Below, piece after piece: positions 8,734 through 16,358 of a DNA stretch of 64,000 nt. Source of the DNA: CAXTSE01 sp964246985. Its GTDB lineage: Bacteria > Actinomycetota > Actinomycetes > Actinomycetales > Microbacteriaceae. The notes under the pieces were generated by a model. It had not been told where the DNA came from and made no database searches. It saw only the letters and a program-made list of their open reading frames with translations. Position numbers and translations under genes: made by a program. Position 1 is the stretch's first letter, and each line of letters begins with the position of its first letter. Location of the stretch: contig CAXTSE010000012.1 of NCBI GenBank assembly GCA_964246985.1, positions 1 to 64,000 of the forward strand, given 5' to 3'.

Positions 8734-9726
8734 CTAGGCGCCGCCGTCAGGCTCGAGGTCGGGGTCCGGTGGCGCGTCCGCCCCCTCGGCCTCGTCGCGG
8801 TCGGCCCACTCGAGCAGCGGCGAGAAGTCGAAGACGGCCTCGTCCATCCCGGCGTGCAGGTCGCCGAGCTCCGCGAATCGGGCCGGAACCGTCGCGATCG
8901 TGAACTCGCGCGGATCCACGTCGGCGACCTCGTCCCATCCGATCGGCGTCGACACGGTGCCGTATGCGTTGCCGCGCACCGAGTAGGCCGAGGCGATCGT
9001 GTGGTCGCGGGCATTCTGGTTGTAGTCGACGAAGACGGCGGCCGGATCGCGGTCCTTGCGCCACCAGGTCGTCGTCACGTCCTTCGGTGCTCGCCGCTCG
9101 ACCTCGCGGGCGAAGGCCAGGGCCCCGCGACGCACGTCGGAGAAGCCGTACTCGGGCGCGATCCGCACATAGATGTGAAGGCCGCTGCCCCCGGAGGTCT
9201 TCGGCCAGCCTGTCGCACCCAGCTCATCCAGCACCTCGTGCGCGACGGCGGCGACCTGCTGCACACGCGAGAACGGCGCGTCGGGCATCGGGTCGAGGTC
9301 GATGCGCCACTCGTCGGGCTTCTCGATGTCGGCGCGACGTGAGTTCCAGGGGTGGAACTCGACGGTCGACATCTGCACGGCCCAGATCACGTGCGCGAGC
9401 TCGGTCACGCAGAGCTCGTCGACGGTGCGCGTGAAGCGCGGGAAGTAGACCGGCACCGTCTCGACCCAGGGCGCGGCGCCCGCCGGGAGGCGCTTCTGGT
9501 GCACCTTCTCGCCGTCGAGGCCCTGCACGCCCTTGGGGTAGCGATGCAGCATCGTCGGGCGCTCGCGCAGGGCGTTGACGATGCCGTCGCCGACGGAGAG
9601 GTAGTACTGCGCGAGGTCGTGCTTCGTCCAGCCGTGGGCCGGGAAGTACACCCGCGACGGGCTGCTCAGCTTGACGGTGTGCTCGCCGACCTGCAGCTGG
9701 ACGGGTGCTTCCTTGGGCTCGGCCAT
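8734..9726 (-). CDS. LigD-type primase/polymerase domain protein (stand-alone NHEJ polymerase)
   Basis: The protein has 330 residues and corresponds to the polymerase domain of LigD only. Visible marks are VYFPAHGWTKHDLAQYY, LHRYPKGVQG, the metal-binding RIDLDPMP and SGGSGLHIYVRI. There is no phosphoesterase and no ATP-dependent ligase domain; the acidic tail is unstructured. Known members add nucleotides at DNA ends during non-homologous end joining with Ku and a ligase. Neither a ku gene nor a ligase gene is in this window. A -10-like TACCCT lies 5 nt before the ATG, so the transcript may be leaderless. Confidence 0.9.
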   Translation of the reverse strand: MAEPKEAPVQLQVGEHTVKLSSPSRVYFPAHGWTKHDLAQYYLSVGDGIVNALRERPTMLHRYPKGVQGLDGEKVHQKRLPAGAAPWVETVPVYFPRFTRTVDELCVTELAHVIWAVQMSTVEFHPWNSRRADIEKPDEWRIDLDPMPDAPFSRVQQVAAVAHEVLDELGATGWPKTSGGSGLHIYVRIAPEYGFSDVRRGALAFAREVERRAPKDVTTTWWRKDRDPAAVFVDYNQNARDHTIASAYSVRGNAYGTVSTPIGWDEVADVDPREFTIATVPARFAELGDLHAGMDEAVFDFSPLLEWADRDEAEGADAPPDPDLEPDGGA

Positions 9727-9789
9727 GCTCCAGGGTAGGTAGTCCCCGCATCGCCGACGCAGGGGTTGCGTGGCGCGCGCGGCGCGTGT

Positions 9790-10086
9790 TCAGGCCGTCG
9801 CGGTGCGGATCCTCACCTCGCGCTCCATCCTCTTCTCGTGGCGCTCCCGGCCCTTCACGGCCTCGAGCTCGCGGCTCTTCGGCGGCGCCGTCGTGACGAG
9901 CTGATCGAGCATCCGCCGCGTCGCGTCGGCGATCTCGTCGATCGCCTGGTCGAACGCGTCGGCGTTGGCGCGCGAGGGTCGGGTCGAGCCGCTGACCTTC
10001 CGGACGAACTGAAGCGCGGCTTCGCGCACCTCGTCGTCGGTCGTCGGCGGCTCGAAGTTGTGGAGGACGCGGATGTTGCGGCACAT
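9790..10086 (-). CDS. DUF2277 family protein
   Basis: The protein has 98 residues. It starts MCRNIRVLHNFEPP, the conserved beginning of the DUF2277 family, and continues with a helical stretch (EVREAALQFVRKVSG) and a basic C terminus. Function is unknown. I chose the ATG at 10084-10086 because the family begins exactly there and a -10-like TATCGT lies 7 nt upstream, consistent with a leaderless mRNA; an in-frame extension upstream has no family similarity. It lies downstream of the FAD monooxygenase gene on the same strand, 25 bp away. Confidence 0.85.
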   Translation of the reverse strand: MCRNIRVLHNFEPPTTDDEVREAALQFVRKVSGSTRPSRANADAFDQAIDEIADATRRMLDQLVTTAPPKSRELEAVKGRERHEKRMEREVRIRTATA

Positions 10087-10111
10087 GCCGCGAACGATAG
10101 TCCGGCTGCGC

Positions 10112-11329
10112 TCAGCCCGGAACCCCCGCATCGACGACGTGCTCGGGGCGGAACCCGACGCCGATGAACCGCGCCGCGGGTGCTCGGATGGCCGGAGCGA
10201 GCCGCGCGAGCACCCGGACGACCCATCGGGGCGCGATCCGCCCGCCCTCGGCCTGGCGCACGATCCGGCTGTGTCCGAACCGCTGCGCACGTTGCATCCG
10301 CGCGACCGGTTGCTGACGACGAGCCTGGAAGGCCGCGAGGTGCTCGGTCGGGGCCGTGCGTGCGCGCAGGGAACCGGCGATGGCAGTGCTCAGGGCCACC
10401 GCATCCTGGATCGCGTAGTTGACGCCCACCCCGAACATCGGCGACATGGCGTGCGCCGCGTCGCCGATCGCGACGAAGCCCGGCCGGTGCCAGCGCGGCA
10501 GCCGGTTCAGCTGGACGGACAGCAGCTTGACCTGCTCCCAGTCGGTGATCGCCTGGACCACCGAGCCGAGGACGGGCGCGGCGTCGGCGATCCGGGAGCG
10601 GAACGCGGGCAGCCCCGCCTGCCGCAGCTCATCGAGACCACCCTTTCGGATCACCATCCCCGCCTGGTACCGATCGCCGCGATCGATCGTCAGTACCATC
10701 CCGTGCGGTGAGAGGTACCCGAGCGTCGTCGGCGGGGGGTCGGCGGGCTTCGGAAGGCCGAACCACAGGACGTCGATCGGGACTCCGAGCTCACGAGGGA
10801 CGAGCCCGGCCGCCTCGCGGAGTGCTGACGACCGCCCGTCGGCGGCGACGGTGAGTGTGGCGCGCAGCTCGACCTCGCCGTCGGGGCCGGCGGCGCGCAC
10901 ACCCCGCACCTCCCCGTCCTCGAGGAGGAGACCGGTCGCCGTCGTGCGCATCCGGAGGTCGAAGCCGGGGAATGCGGCCGCCTCGGTGGCGAGGAAATTC
11001 AGGAACTCCCACTGCGGTGCGAGCACCAGGAAGTCGTCGGGCGCAGGCAGAGTGCTGAAGTCGACCGGCGTGATCCGCCGACCGTCGACCACGATGTCCA
11101 TGGTGGTGATGCGGGTGAGCGGCAAGGCGAGGAAGCGCTCGCGCAGCCCCAGCTCGCCGAGAAGCGTGATCGTCGAGGGGTGGATGGTGTCGCCGCGGAA
11201 ATCGCGCAGGAAGTCGCCGTGCTTCTCGAGGACGGTGACCCGCAGGCCTGCGCGCGCGAGGGCGAGTCCCAGCACCATCCCGGCGGGGCCGCCTCCGGCG
11301 ATGACGCAGTCGACCTCGGCGGCGTCCAT
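10112..11329 (-). CDS. FAD-dependent aromatic-ring-type monooxygenase (PHBH/UbiH-like)
   Basis: The protein has 405 residues. The N terminus has the FAD fold GGGPAGMVLGLALARAG; a DG motif (AADGRSSALREAAG) lies near residue 165; and the second FAD/NADPH motif IGDAAHAMSP lies near 285. The overall order matches class A flavin monooxygenases, which hydroxylate aromatic or polyketide substrates using NAD(P)H and O2. It begins 5 bp after the stop of an NTF2-like gene on the same strand, so the two are probably co-transcribed. The substrate is unknown. Confidence 0.9.
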   Translation of the reverse strand: MDAAEVDCVIAGGGPAGMVLGLALARAGLRVTVLEKHGDFLRDFRGDTIHPSTITLLGELGLRERFLALPLTRITTMDIVVDGRRITPVDFSTLPAPDDFLVLAPQWEFLNFLATEAAAFPGFDLRMRTTATGLLLEDGEVRGVRAAGPDGEVELRATLTVAADGRSSALREAAGLVPRELGVPIDVLWFGLPKPADPPPTTLGYLSPHGMVLTIDRGDRYQAGMVIRKGGLDELRQAGLPAFRSRIADAAPVLGSVVQAITDWEQVKLLSVQLNRLPRWHRPGFVAIGDAAHAMSPMFGVGVNYAIQDAVALSTAIAGSLRARTAPTEHLAAFQARRQQPVARMQRAQRFGHSRIVRQAEGGRIAPRWVVRVLARLAPAIRAPAARFIGVGFRPEHVVDAGVPG

Positions 11330-11334
11330 AGGAC

Positions 11335-11688
11335 CTAGCGGTGGAGCAGGGTGCGCAGCTCGCTGATGCGCCCGTCGCGCACCACGATGATGTCGATCCC
11401 GCGGGCGACCGGCGCCCCAGCCGGCCCGAACGCCCAGGCCAGCGCACCTGTATCGGTACCGACGTAGACGGGTCCGTCGTCGGCGAAGACGAACGACGCG
11501 GGGGCGTCGTCGATCAGTCCGGCCGCCTTCCGCTCGAGCGCGTCGCGTCCGGTCACCGTCTCATCGGGATCGGCGAAGACCACGTCCTCGGTGAAGAGGC
11601 TGTCGATCGCGGCTCGGCGGGATCTGCGGTCCCGATTGCCGAAGACGTCGGTGAGGTTGGCGGCGAGCAGGTCGGGGATCGTGGCCAT
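11335..11688 (-). CDS. NTF2/SnoaL-like small protein
   Basis: The protein has 117 residues. Sequence such as DLLAANLTDVFGNRD, SLFTEDVVFADPDETVTGRDAL and GRISELRTLLHR matches the cone-shaped NTF2-like fold of the SnoaL type. The ATG at 11686-11688 is preceded by GAGGAGA; an upstream in-frame ATG would add 19 residues without family similarity. SnoaL-like proteins can be cyclases, isomerases or binding proteins. Pairing with a flavin monooxygenase suggests a common small-molecule pathway, but this is inference. Confidence 0.8.
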   Translation of the reverse strand: MATIPDLLAANLTDVFGNRDRRSRRAAIDSLFTEDVVFADPDETVTGRDALERKAAGLIDDAPASFVFADDGPVYVGTDTGALAWAFGPAGAPVARGIDIIVVRDGRISELRTLLHR

Positions 11689-11744
11689 GGGTCTCCTCGA
11701 GTGGGGTGGTGACGCCATCGTCTCAGACTCGGGTTGGTCACGCA

Positions 11745-11776
11745 CGAGACCCCCGAGCGAAAACTCGGGGGTCTCG
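11745..11776. terminator. Strong stem-loop terminator below the hsp20 gene
   Basis: A perfect 13-bp GC-rich stem (11745-11757 pairs with 11764-11776) encloses a 6-nt loop CGAAAA. It lies downstream of hsp20 on the minus strand and upstream of the NTF2-like gene, so it insulates the two transcripts. No long U-run follows. Confidence 0.8.
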
Positions 11777-11783
11777 ACTCAGG

Positions 11784-11951
11784 TCACGCCGCTCGGAGCG
11801 GTGGGCCACCCATCGGCCAGCGACTCGACGGCCTGCGCGGGGGAGCGACGGGGGTGTACCGCCGCTTCACGACGGGCAGGCGGATGCCGGAGTGGTCGGG
11901 CATACGGCTGCCGCCTCGGCGCGGGTCGGGTGCGGCGACGATCGTACGCAT
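11784..11951 (-). CDS. Possible 55-residue ORF coupled to hsp20
   Basis: An ATG at 11949-11951 overlaps the hsp20 stop as TGATG and opens a 55-residue frame ending just before the terminator hairpin. The product is rich in Arg and Pro (for example VVKRRYTPVAPP) and matches nothing I recognise. The support is positional only: translational coupling and a stop placed before the terminator. It could equally be a 3' untranslated region that happens to be open. Confidence 0.3.
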   Translation of the reverse strand: MRTIVAAPDPRRGGSRMPDHSGIRLPVVKRRYTPVAPPRRPSSRWPMGGPPLRAA

Positions 11952-12373
11952 CACGCCAGCACCTGCCGGCGGTCACCTGCCGATGCGATCTGGATCTTGC
12001 GCGGCTTCGCCCGCTCGGCCATCGGGATGATGACCGAGAGCACGCCGTGCTCGTAGTTCGCCGTGATCTTCTCGGCGTCGACACCGTCCCCCAGCGTGAA
12101 CTGGCGCATGTAGCTGCCGTGCGGGCGCTCGTGCGAGAGCCACTTGACGTCGTCGCTCGCCGGAGCGCGTCGCTCGGCGCGGATCGTGAGCAGCTGGCCG
12201 TCGACGTCGAGGTCCACCGACGCCGGATCGATCCCTGGCAGGTCGGCGCTCAGGACGTACTGGTCGCCCTCGCGGAAGAGGTCCACCGGCATCAGGCGGG
12301 GAGCTCGAGCGGTATCGAAGGCGCTGGACGCGAGGCGGTCGAACTGGCTCAGAACATCGAACGGATTGGACAT
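11951..12373 (-). CDS. Hsp20/alpha-crystallin small heat-shock protein
   Basis: The protein has 140 residues. The alpha-crystallin domain spans about 35-130 (YVLSADLPGIDPASVDLDVDG; NYEHGVLSVIIPMAE with the dimer-bridging GVL). These ATP-independent chaperones bind unfolding proteins in the cytoplasm. The ATG at 12371-12373 has GGAG 7 nt upstream; a TTG two codons earlier is less likely. A CIRCE operator lies 64 bp upstream, so HrcA probably represses the gene, as for groEL/dnaK in other bacteria. A strong terminator lies downstream. Confidence 0.95.
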   Translation of the reverse strand: MSNPFDVLSQFDRLASSAFDTARAPRLMPVDLFREGDQYVLSADLPGIDPASVDLDVDGQLLTIRAERRAPASDDVKWLSHERPHGSYMRQFTLGDGVDAEKITANYEHGVLSVIIPMAERAKPRKIQIASAGDRRQVLA

Positions 12374-12436
12374 GATCAATCTCCTTTCGTCACCGAATGA
12401 AGAGTCGCGCGCAGGTCCGTGCGACCCGATTCAGTT

Positions 12437-12463
12437 TTAGCACTCTCCCCGATCGAGTGCCAA
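12437..12463 (-). promoter_or_regulatory. CIRCE operator (HrcA site)
   Basis: TTAGCACTC (12437-12445), a 9-nt spacer, then GAGTGCCAA (12455-12463). The consensus is TTAGCACTC-N9-GAGTGCTAA; only one base of 18 differs. It sits in the hsp20 upstream region and is the canonical binding site of the heat-shock repressor HrcA. Confidence 0.93.
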
Positions 12464-12551
12464 GGGTGGAATCCGGGGAGTGCCTGAAATTTCGCTGTGC
12501 ACCTTCTCGATCCCACGTCATCCGAAGCCCGGCGTCGGAGCATGAGGGTAT

Positions 12552-12568
12552 CCGGCGACAGACGCCGG
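12552..12568 (+). other. Hairpin in csbD-like leader with possible stress -10
   Basis: CCGGCG, a 5-nt loop, CGCCGG forms a perfect 6-bp stem 20 nt before the CsbD-like start. Immediately upstream GGGTAT (12546-12551) resembles the -10 of SigB-type general stress sigma factors, but I find no matching GTTT -35. Suggestive only. Confidence 0.35.
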
Positions 12569-12588
12569 GCGAGGAACAGGAGATCACC

Positions 12589-12759
12589 ATGGGGCTCGAC
12601 GACAAGATCAAGAACGCCGCAGAGGACCTCACCGGCAAGGGCAAGGAAGCCGCCGGCAAGGCCACCGACAACCCCGACCTGCAGGCTGAGGGCCAGGACG
12701 ACCAGGCCAAGGCCAACCTGAAGCAGGCCGGCGAGAACGTCAAGGATGCCTTCAAGTAG
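12589..12759 (+). CDS. CsbD-like stress protein
   Basis: The protein has 56 residues and is highly charged and helical, with KIKNAAEDLTGKGKEAAG, DDQAKANLKQAGENVKDAFK and DNPDLQAEGQ, the CsbD family pattern. Members are abundant, soluble, disorder-prone stress proteins without known enzymatic role. AGGAG lies 6-7 nt before the ATG. It is followed by a strong hairpin at 12783-12815. Location next to a heat-shock gene on the opposite strand suggests a local stress cluster. Confidence 0.92.
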   Translation: MGLDDKIKNAAEDLTGKGKEAAGKATDNPDLQAEGQDDQAKANLKQAGENVKDAFK

Positions 12760-12782
12760 CAGATCGCACCCTCGGGTTCTGA

Positions 12783-12815
12783 CGACCGGCGGACGCCTCA
12801 GGCGTCCGCCGGTCG
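12783..12815. terminator. Bidirectional terminator between CsbD-like gene and convergent gene
   Basis: A perfect 15-bp stem (12783-12797 with 12801-12815) encloses a 3-nt loop. It lies between convergent genes ending at 12759 and 12822 and can serve both. Confidence 0.85.
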
Positions 12816-12821
12816 CGTCGT

Positions 12822-13298
12822 CTAGTGCTCGCCCTTGATGACGAAATAGGACCCGCGGATCGTGCCGGCCAGCTTCGACTTCTGGCGGGCGAACTTATAG
12901 CGCTCGGCCAGCTCCTGGGGGATCTCCATTCCATCGGAGAGCTTGAAGCCCACCGCCCGCTTGCCGCCGTCCTCGATCGTGAACAGGACGTTGACCGCCA
13001 AGCCGCTCTCGTAGAAGACATAGGCCCACCGGACGCCATCGACCTCGAACTGTGCCGCCTCGAGCGGCGGCGAGGTGATGACGATGCCGCGCTCACTCGA
13101 CAGGATGCCGTGCACCCAGTCGACGACGGCGGGCGCCTCGGCTGCCGGGCTGACGGTGAAGACGTGATCGAACTTGTTCCTGAAGTAACGCGCCTCGTTG
13201 GCCCGCAGGCCGGCGAGTGCGCCGGCGACGGGCGAGGAGTCGAGGCCTGTTGTCGAGACGTCGACGAAGTCGACGACGTACGGCTCGGATGCTGTCAT
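12822..13298 (-). CDS. Conserved-looking protein of unknown function
   Basis: The protein has 158 residues and I do not recognise it. Features are VVDFVDVSTTGLD near the start, YFRNKFDHVFTV, an ERGIVITSPPLEAAQFEVDGVRWAYV stretch of alternating beta strands, VNVLFTIEDGGKRAVGFKLSDG, and a basic C-terminal helix (ERYKFARQKSKL). No signal peptide or membrane segment. The composition is less GC-biased in amino acids than noise ORFs, with full use of aromatic residues, which supports a real gene. A -10-like TAGCGT lies 6 nt before the ATG, so the mRNA may be leaderless. Confidence 0.75.
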   Translation of the reverse strand: MTASEPYVVDFVDVSTTGLDSSPVAGALAGLRANEARYFRNKFDHVFTVSPAAEAPAVVDWVHGILSSERGIVITSPPLEAAQFEVDGVRWAYVFYESGLAVNVLFTIEDGGKRAVGFKLSDGMEIPQELAERYKFARQKSKLAGTIRGSYFVIKGEH

Positions 13299-13359
13299 GG
13301 TGACACGCTAGGGCTCGGGGCCGGCGGTTGCTTCTCCGATCCTGCTCGGGCGCCCGGGA

Positions 13360-13884
13360 TCAGCGATGCGCGCGATGGCGGCGGGTGCGCGCCCGGTTCT
13401 GGCAGGTGATCGAGCAGTAGCGCCGTCGTGTTGCAGGTGACCTGTCGACGTAGGCGTCGACGCAGTCGTCGCCCGCGCACACTCCCAGACGCTCGGAATC
13501 GGGGTGCTCGCTCACCAGGGCGAGCATCGCGAGCGTCCCCGCTGCCAGGAGCGCTCGGTCGGGGCGCTCGGTCGACCACTGCTCGTGGAGGGCCCCATCT
13601 CGGGCGACCAGACCGAAGCGCAGGCCCGTGTCGGCGATCAGCTCGTTGAGCGCCTCGGCCCGCGTGTCAGGGTCCTCCGTGGCGAACACAGCGTGCAGTC
13701 TGTCTGCCGCCTCGACGGCGACGTCCTCGTCGAGGCGGCTGCCGGGCGGCAGCCCCGCGGCGATCGACGCGAGCGCCGGGTACGGATCGTCGGCCTCGCC
13801 CGCCGCCCGTCGCGGTTCCTCTCCCCACTTGTTGATCAGATGGAACAGCGTGGGGGAGGTGAGCGGCGCGACGGAAGCGGTCAT
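13360..13884 (-). CDS. CGNR-type zinc-finger (ABATE domain) putative regulator
   Basis: The protein has 174 residues. An N-terminal helical ABATE-like region (about 10-125) precedes a C-terminal zinc finger whose ligands are visible in CAGDDCVDAYVD and RRYCSITCQNRAR (Cys-x4-Cys and Cys-x3-Cys), followed by a basic tail. The family is predicted to bind DNA as a stress-linked regulator. The ATG overlaps the stop of the upstream MFS gene as ATGA. A plausible role is feedback control of the exporter, which is inference. Confidence 0.88.
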   Translation of the reverse strand: MTASVAPLTSPTLFHLINKWGEEPRRAAGEADDPYPALASIAAGLPPGSRLDEDVAVEAADRLHAVFATEDPDTRAEALNELIADTGLRFGLVARDGALHEQWSTERPDRALLAAGTLAMLALVSEHPDSERLGVCAGDDCVDAYVDRSPATRRRYCSITCQNRARTRRHRAHR

Positions 13885-15116
13885 GTCTCGTCCAGGGTAC
13901 GCAGGCGCGGCACCGGCGAGAAGACGACCCAGAGGCTCGCGAGCGTCATGCCGATCGCTCCGATGAGGATCGCCGTGCGCGCCCCCGAGGACGCGATCAC
14001 GAACCCCGCAGCGCCCGCCCCGATAGCCAGGAACCCCCACGTGAGGAAGCGATACGCGGCATTGACCCTCCCGCGCAGGCCGGGCGGCGTCGAGAGCTGC
14101 CGGATCGTGACCGACTGGTTGGCGATGCCGCCGCCGAACCCGGAGACCGCCAGCGCGATACCCGCGATGATGAACGCCGCCGTGTCATCGACCGCGCCGA
14201 GGACGACGACGGCGAGCGTCGCGCTGTTGCCGAGCAGGAGCGTGACGACCATCGAGGGGCCGTAGCCGTAGGTCGTCGTCGCCCAGCGGCTGACCGCCGC
14301 CCCCGCGAAGGCGCCCGCTGCTCCGGCCATGAGCAGCAGTCCGAGCAGCAGGGGGCCCTGCGTCGACATCGACGTGACCTGCACGATCAGGCCGAGCAGG
14401 AAGAGCTCGTTGAACAGATTCCAGGTGCCGGCCTCTCCGGCGAGAGCGCGGAGGATGGGGCTGCCGAGAAGGAACCGAAGGCCCTCCCGCGCCTCCGTCC
14501 AGGGGCGGGCCCGCTCGGTCCGAGCATCGGGTCGGGACTCGTCGGCGCGGACCCGGCTGAGCGCGACGGCCGACAACAGGTAGGCGACGCCCGTCGCCAG
14601 CAGGGCGATCGGCGCCGTCAGCAGCTGCACGAGTGCGCCGCCCGCCCCGGTGCCGGCGATGGACGCGATCGACTGGGTCGCTGTGATGCGCGCGTTGGCG
14701 TCGACGACCCGCTCGCGGGGCACGACCGCCGGCAGGAACGAGAAGTCGGCGAGGGTCGACAGCACGGTGAGGGTGCCGAGCACCGCGGCGGCTCCGACCA
14801 GCACGGGCAGGGGCAGCAGTCCGAGCGCCGCGAGGGCGACCACGGCCAGCAGGACGATGCCGCGCCCGAGGTCGGCGCCCACCAGCAGAGGCTGGCGTCG
14901 CATCCGATCGGCCACCACGCCGAGCGCGAGCGTCGCCACCAGGAAGGGCGCGAACTGCGCGACGCGGATGGCCGCGAGGCCCTCGGGCGACGCACCCAGC
15001 ACCAGCAGCGCGAAGAGGGGCACGGCGAGCTCGCCCACCTCGGCGGCGAGCAGTGAGATCGCCGTGCCGCTCCACAGCCAGCGGAAGGGGCGGTCGGGCC
15101 ATGCGGTGGTTGTCAC
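13881..15116 (-). CDS. Major facilitator superfamily exporter (EntS/drug-efflux-like)
   Basis: The protein has 411 residues and about twelve membrane segments. The loop GVVADRMRRQPLLVGADLGRG between TM2 and TM3 is the MFS motif A of the enterobactin-exporter/macrolide-efflux branch. The start is GTG (15114-15116). It is the first gene of a two-gene operon with the CGNR protein. An inverted repeat overlaps the start codon and is a likely operator. The substrate is unknown; drug or siderophore efflux are family precedents. Confidence 0.9.
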   Translation of the reverse strand: MTTTAWPDRPFRWLWSGTAISLLAAEVGELAVPLFALLVLGASPEGLAAIRVAQFAPFLVATLALGVVADRMRRQPLLVGADLGRGIVLLAVVALAALGLLPLPVLVGAAAVLGTLTVLSTLADFSFLPAVVPRERVVDANARITATQSIASIAGTGAGGALVQLLTAPIALLATGVAYLLSAVALSRVRADESRPDARTERARPWTEAREGLRFLLGSPILRALAGEAGTWNLFNELFLLGLIVQVTSMSTQGPLLLGLLLMAGAAGAFAGAAVSRWATTTYGYGPSMVVTLLLGNSATLAVVVLGAVDDTAAFIIAGIALAVSGFGGGIANQSVTIRQLSTPPGLRGRVNAAYRFLTWGFLAIGAGAAGFVIASSGARTAILIGAIGMTLASLWVVFSPVPRLRTLDET

Positions 15117-15141
15117 GCAATGAAGTCAATCATCACGTTAC
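15112..15141. promoter_or_regulatory. Inverted repeat overlapping the MFS start codon
   Basis: GTCACGCAATGA (15112-15123), 6-nt spacer, TCATCACGTTAC (15130-15141). The arms match at 9 of 12 positions. It covers the GTG start and the region just upstream, so a bound protein would block transcription or translation of the exporter operon. The CGNR protein is one candidate binder. Confidence 0.4.
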
Positions 15142-15171
15142 GCAGGAGGGAAGCCCTCGGTGAGACCCGAC

Positions 15172-16209
15172 TCAGCTGACCCGCTGCCGCCGCGGCACCC
15201 CGATCGAGGAGCGCACGATGGCCGGCATCTCGAGCAGGGTCTCGGCGCCGCGCTCCGACGACAGCAGCAGCTCGACGGCCCGACGTCCCATCGCCTCGTG
15301 CGGCAGGGCGATCGTGGTGAGGCCGGGGCGCAGGTAGGCGGCCAGCTCGTCGTTGTCGAACGAGACGAGCGACACGTCGTCGGGCACCGAGCGGCCGCGC
15401 TCGGTGAGGGCCTGCAGGGCGCCGAACGCGATCCGGTCGTTGAGGCAGACGATGGCCTGCACGTCGGGGCAGCGGTCGAGGAGCGCGGCCGTTGCACGGT
15501 ATCCCTCGTCGGGCTCCCACAGCCAGATCGATTCCTCGGCGATGAAGTCGAGCCCCCGCTCGGCCATGGCGTCGCGGATGCCGGCGATGCGTCGGGCGAC
15601 CGTCGCCGATCTGAAGAGGTCGCGTTCGACCTCGTCGTTCTGGCCGAGCAGGGCGATCGCCTCGCCGTGGCCCTGCTCGAGCAGCAGCTCGACGGCGCGG
15701 CGACCGCCCGCGTACTCGTCGGGCAGCACCGACGTCTCGTGCGAGGGGTTGGTCGCGTTCAGCAGCACGACGCCCATGCCGTCCGGCAGCGGCGGGATGA
15801 ACAGCTCGCGGGCGCGCATGGTGGCGAAGATGATGCCGTCGACCTGTCGGTCGAGCACCGCGGCGATCGCCTCCGCCTCCCGCGCCGGCTCGCCGCCGGT
15901 CTCGAGCACGAGCACCACGTGTCCGGCGGCCTCCGCCGCCTCGAGCGCCCCCTTGATCAGGCCGCTGGCGAAGCGGGTGGTGGCCACCAGATCCGAGATG
16001 AACGCGATCGTCGAGGTCTTGTCGGTGCGCAGGCCGCGGGCGGCGACATTGGGCCGGTACCCGAGGGCCTGCGCAGCCGCATTGACGCGCTCGTGGGCCT
16101 GCTGGGACAGCCGGGTGTCGGGTCGGCCGTTGAGGATCATCGAGGCGGCGGCGGTCGAGAGTCCGGCCAGCTTCGCCACGTCGGCGAGCGTCACGCGCTT
16201 GTGCGACAT
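15172..16209 (-). CDS. LacI-family repressor of the adjacent sugar ABC operon
   Basis: The protein has 345 residues. The N-terminal helix-turn-helix (VTLADVAKLAGLSTAAASMILNG) and hinge helix (RPNVAARGL) are followed by a periplasmic-binding-like effector domain (about 65-335). It is divergent from the ABC operon, and a near-perfect 20-bp operator sits between them, so it most likely represses that operon until an imported sugar binds. The ATG follows GAGGAGA. The inducer cannot be read from sequence. Confidence 0.95.
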   Translation of the reverse strand: MSHKRVTLADVAKLAGLSTAAASMILNGRPDTRLSQQAHERVNAAAQALGYRPNVAARGLRTDKTSTIAFISDLVATTRFASGLIKGALEAAEAAGHVVLVLETGGEPAREAEAIAAVLDRQVDGIIFATMRARELFIPPLPDGMGVVLLNATNPSHETSVLPDEYAGGRRAVELLLEQGHGEAIALLGQNDEVERDLFRSATVARRIAGIRDAMAERGLDFIAEESIWLWEPDEGYRATAALLDRCPDVQAIVCLNDRIAFGALQALTERGRSVPDDVSLVSFDNDELAAYLRPGLTTIALPHEAMGRRAVELLLSSERGAETLLEMPAIVRSSIGVPRRQRVS

Positions 16210-16256
16210 CGATGTCTCCTCTCGCCTGCCGATGCTATCCGGGGAACTCGACTACC

Positions 16257-16285
16257 TTGACAACGTCGGGCGCACGGCCCATCAT
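16257..16285 (+). promoter_or_regulatory. SigA-type promoter of the sugar ABC operon
   Basis: A consensus -35 TTGACA (16257-16262), a 17-bp spacer and CATCAT (16280-16285) as -10. The operator begins 6 bp further on, over the expected transcription start. Confidence 0.7.
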
Positions 16286-16290
16286 GGGCC

Positions 16291-16310
16291 TTGCTAAACC
16301 GTTTTAGCAA
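16291..16310. promoter_or_regulatory. LacI-family operator
   Basis: TTGCTAAACCGTTTTAGCAA: nine of ten base pairs are symmetric around the centre, including the perfect 8-bp arms TTGCTAAA/TTTAGCAA. The position over the transcription start of the ABC operon, beside a divergent LacI gene, makes a repressor site very likely. Confidence 0.9.
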
Positions 16311-16358
16311 GCAGCAGTCGGCGGCGACGCCGACACCCCCTGACAAAGGAGTCAAGAG

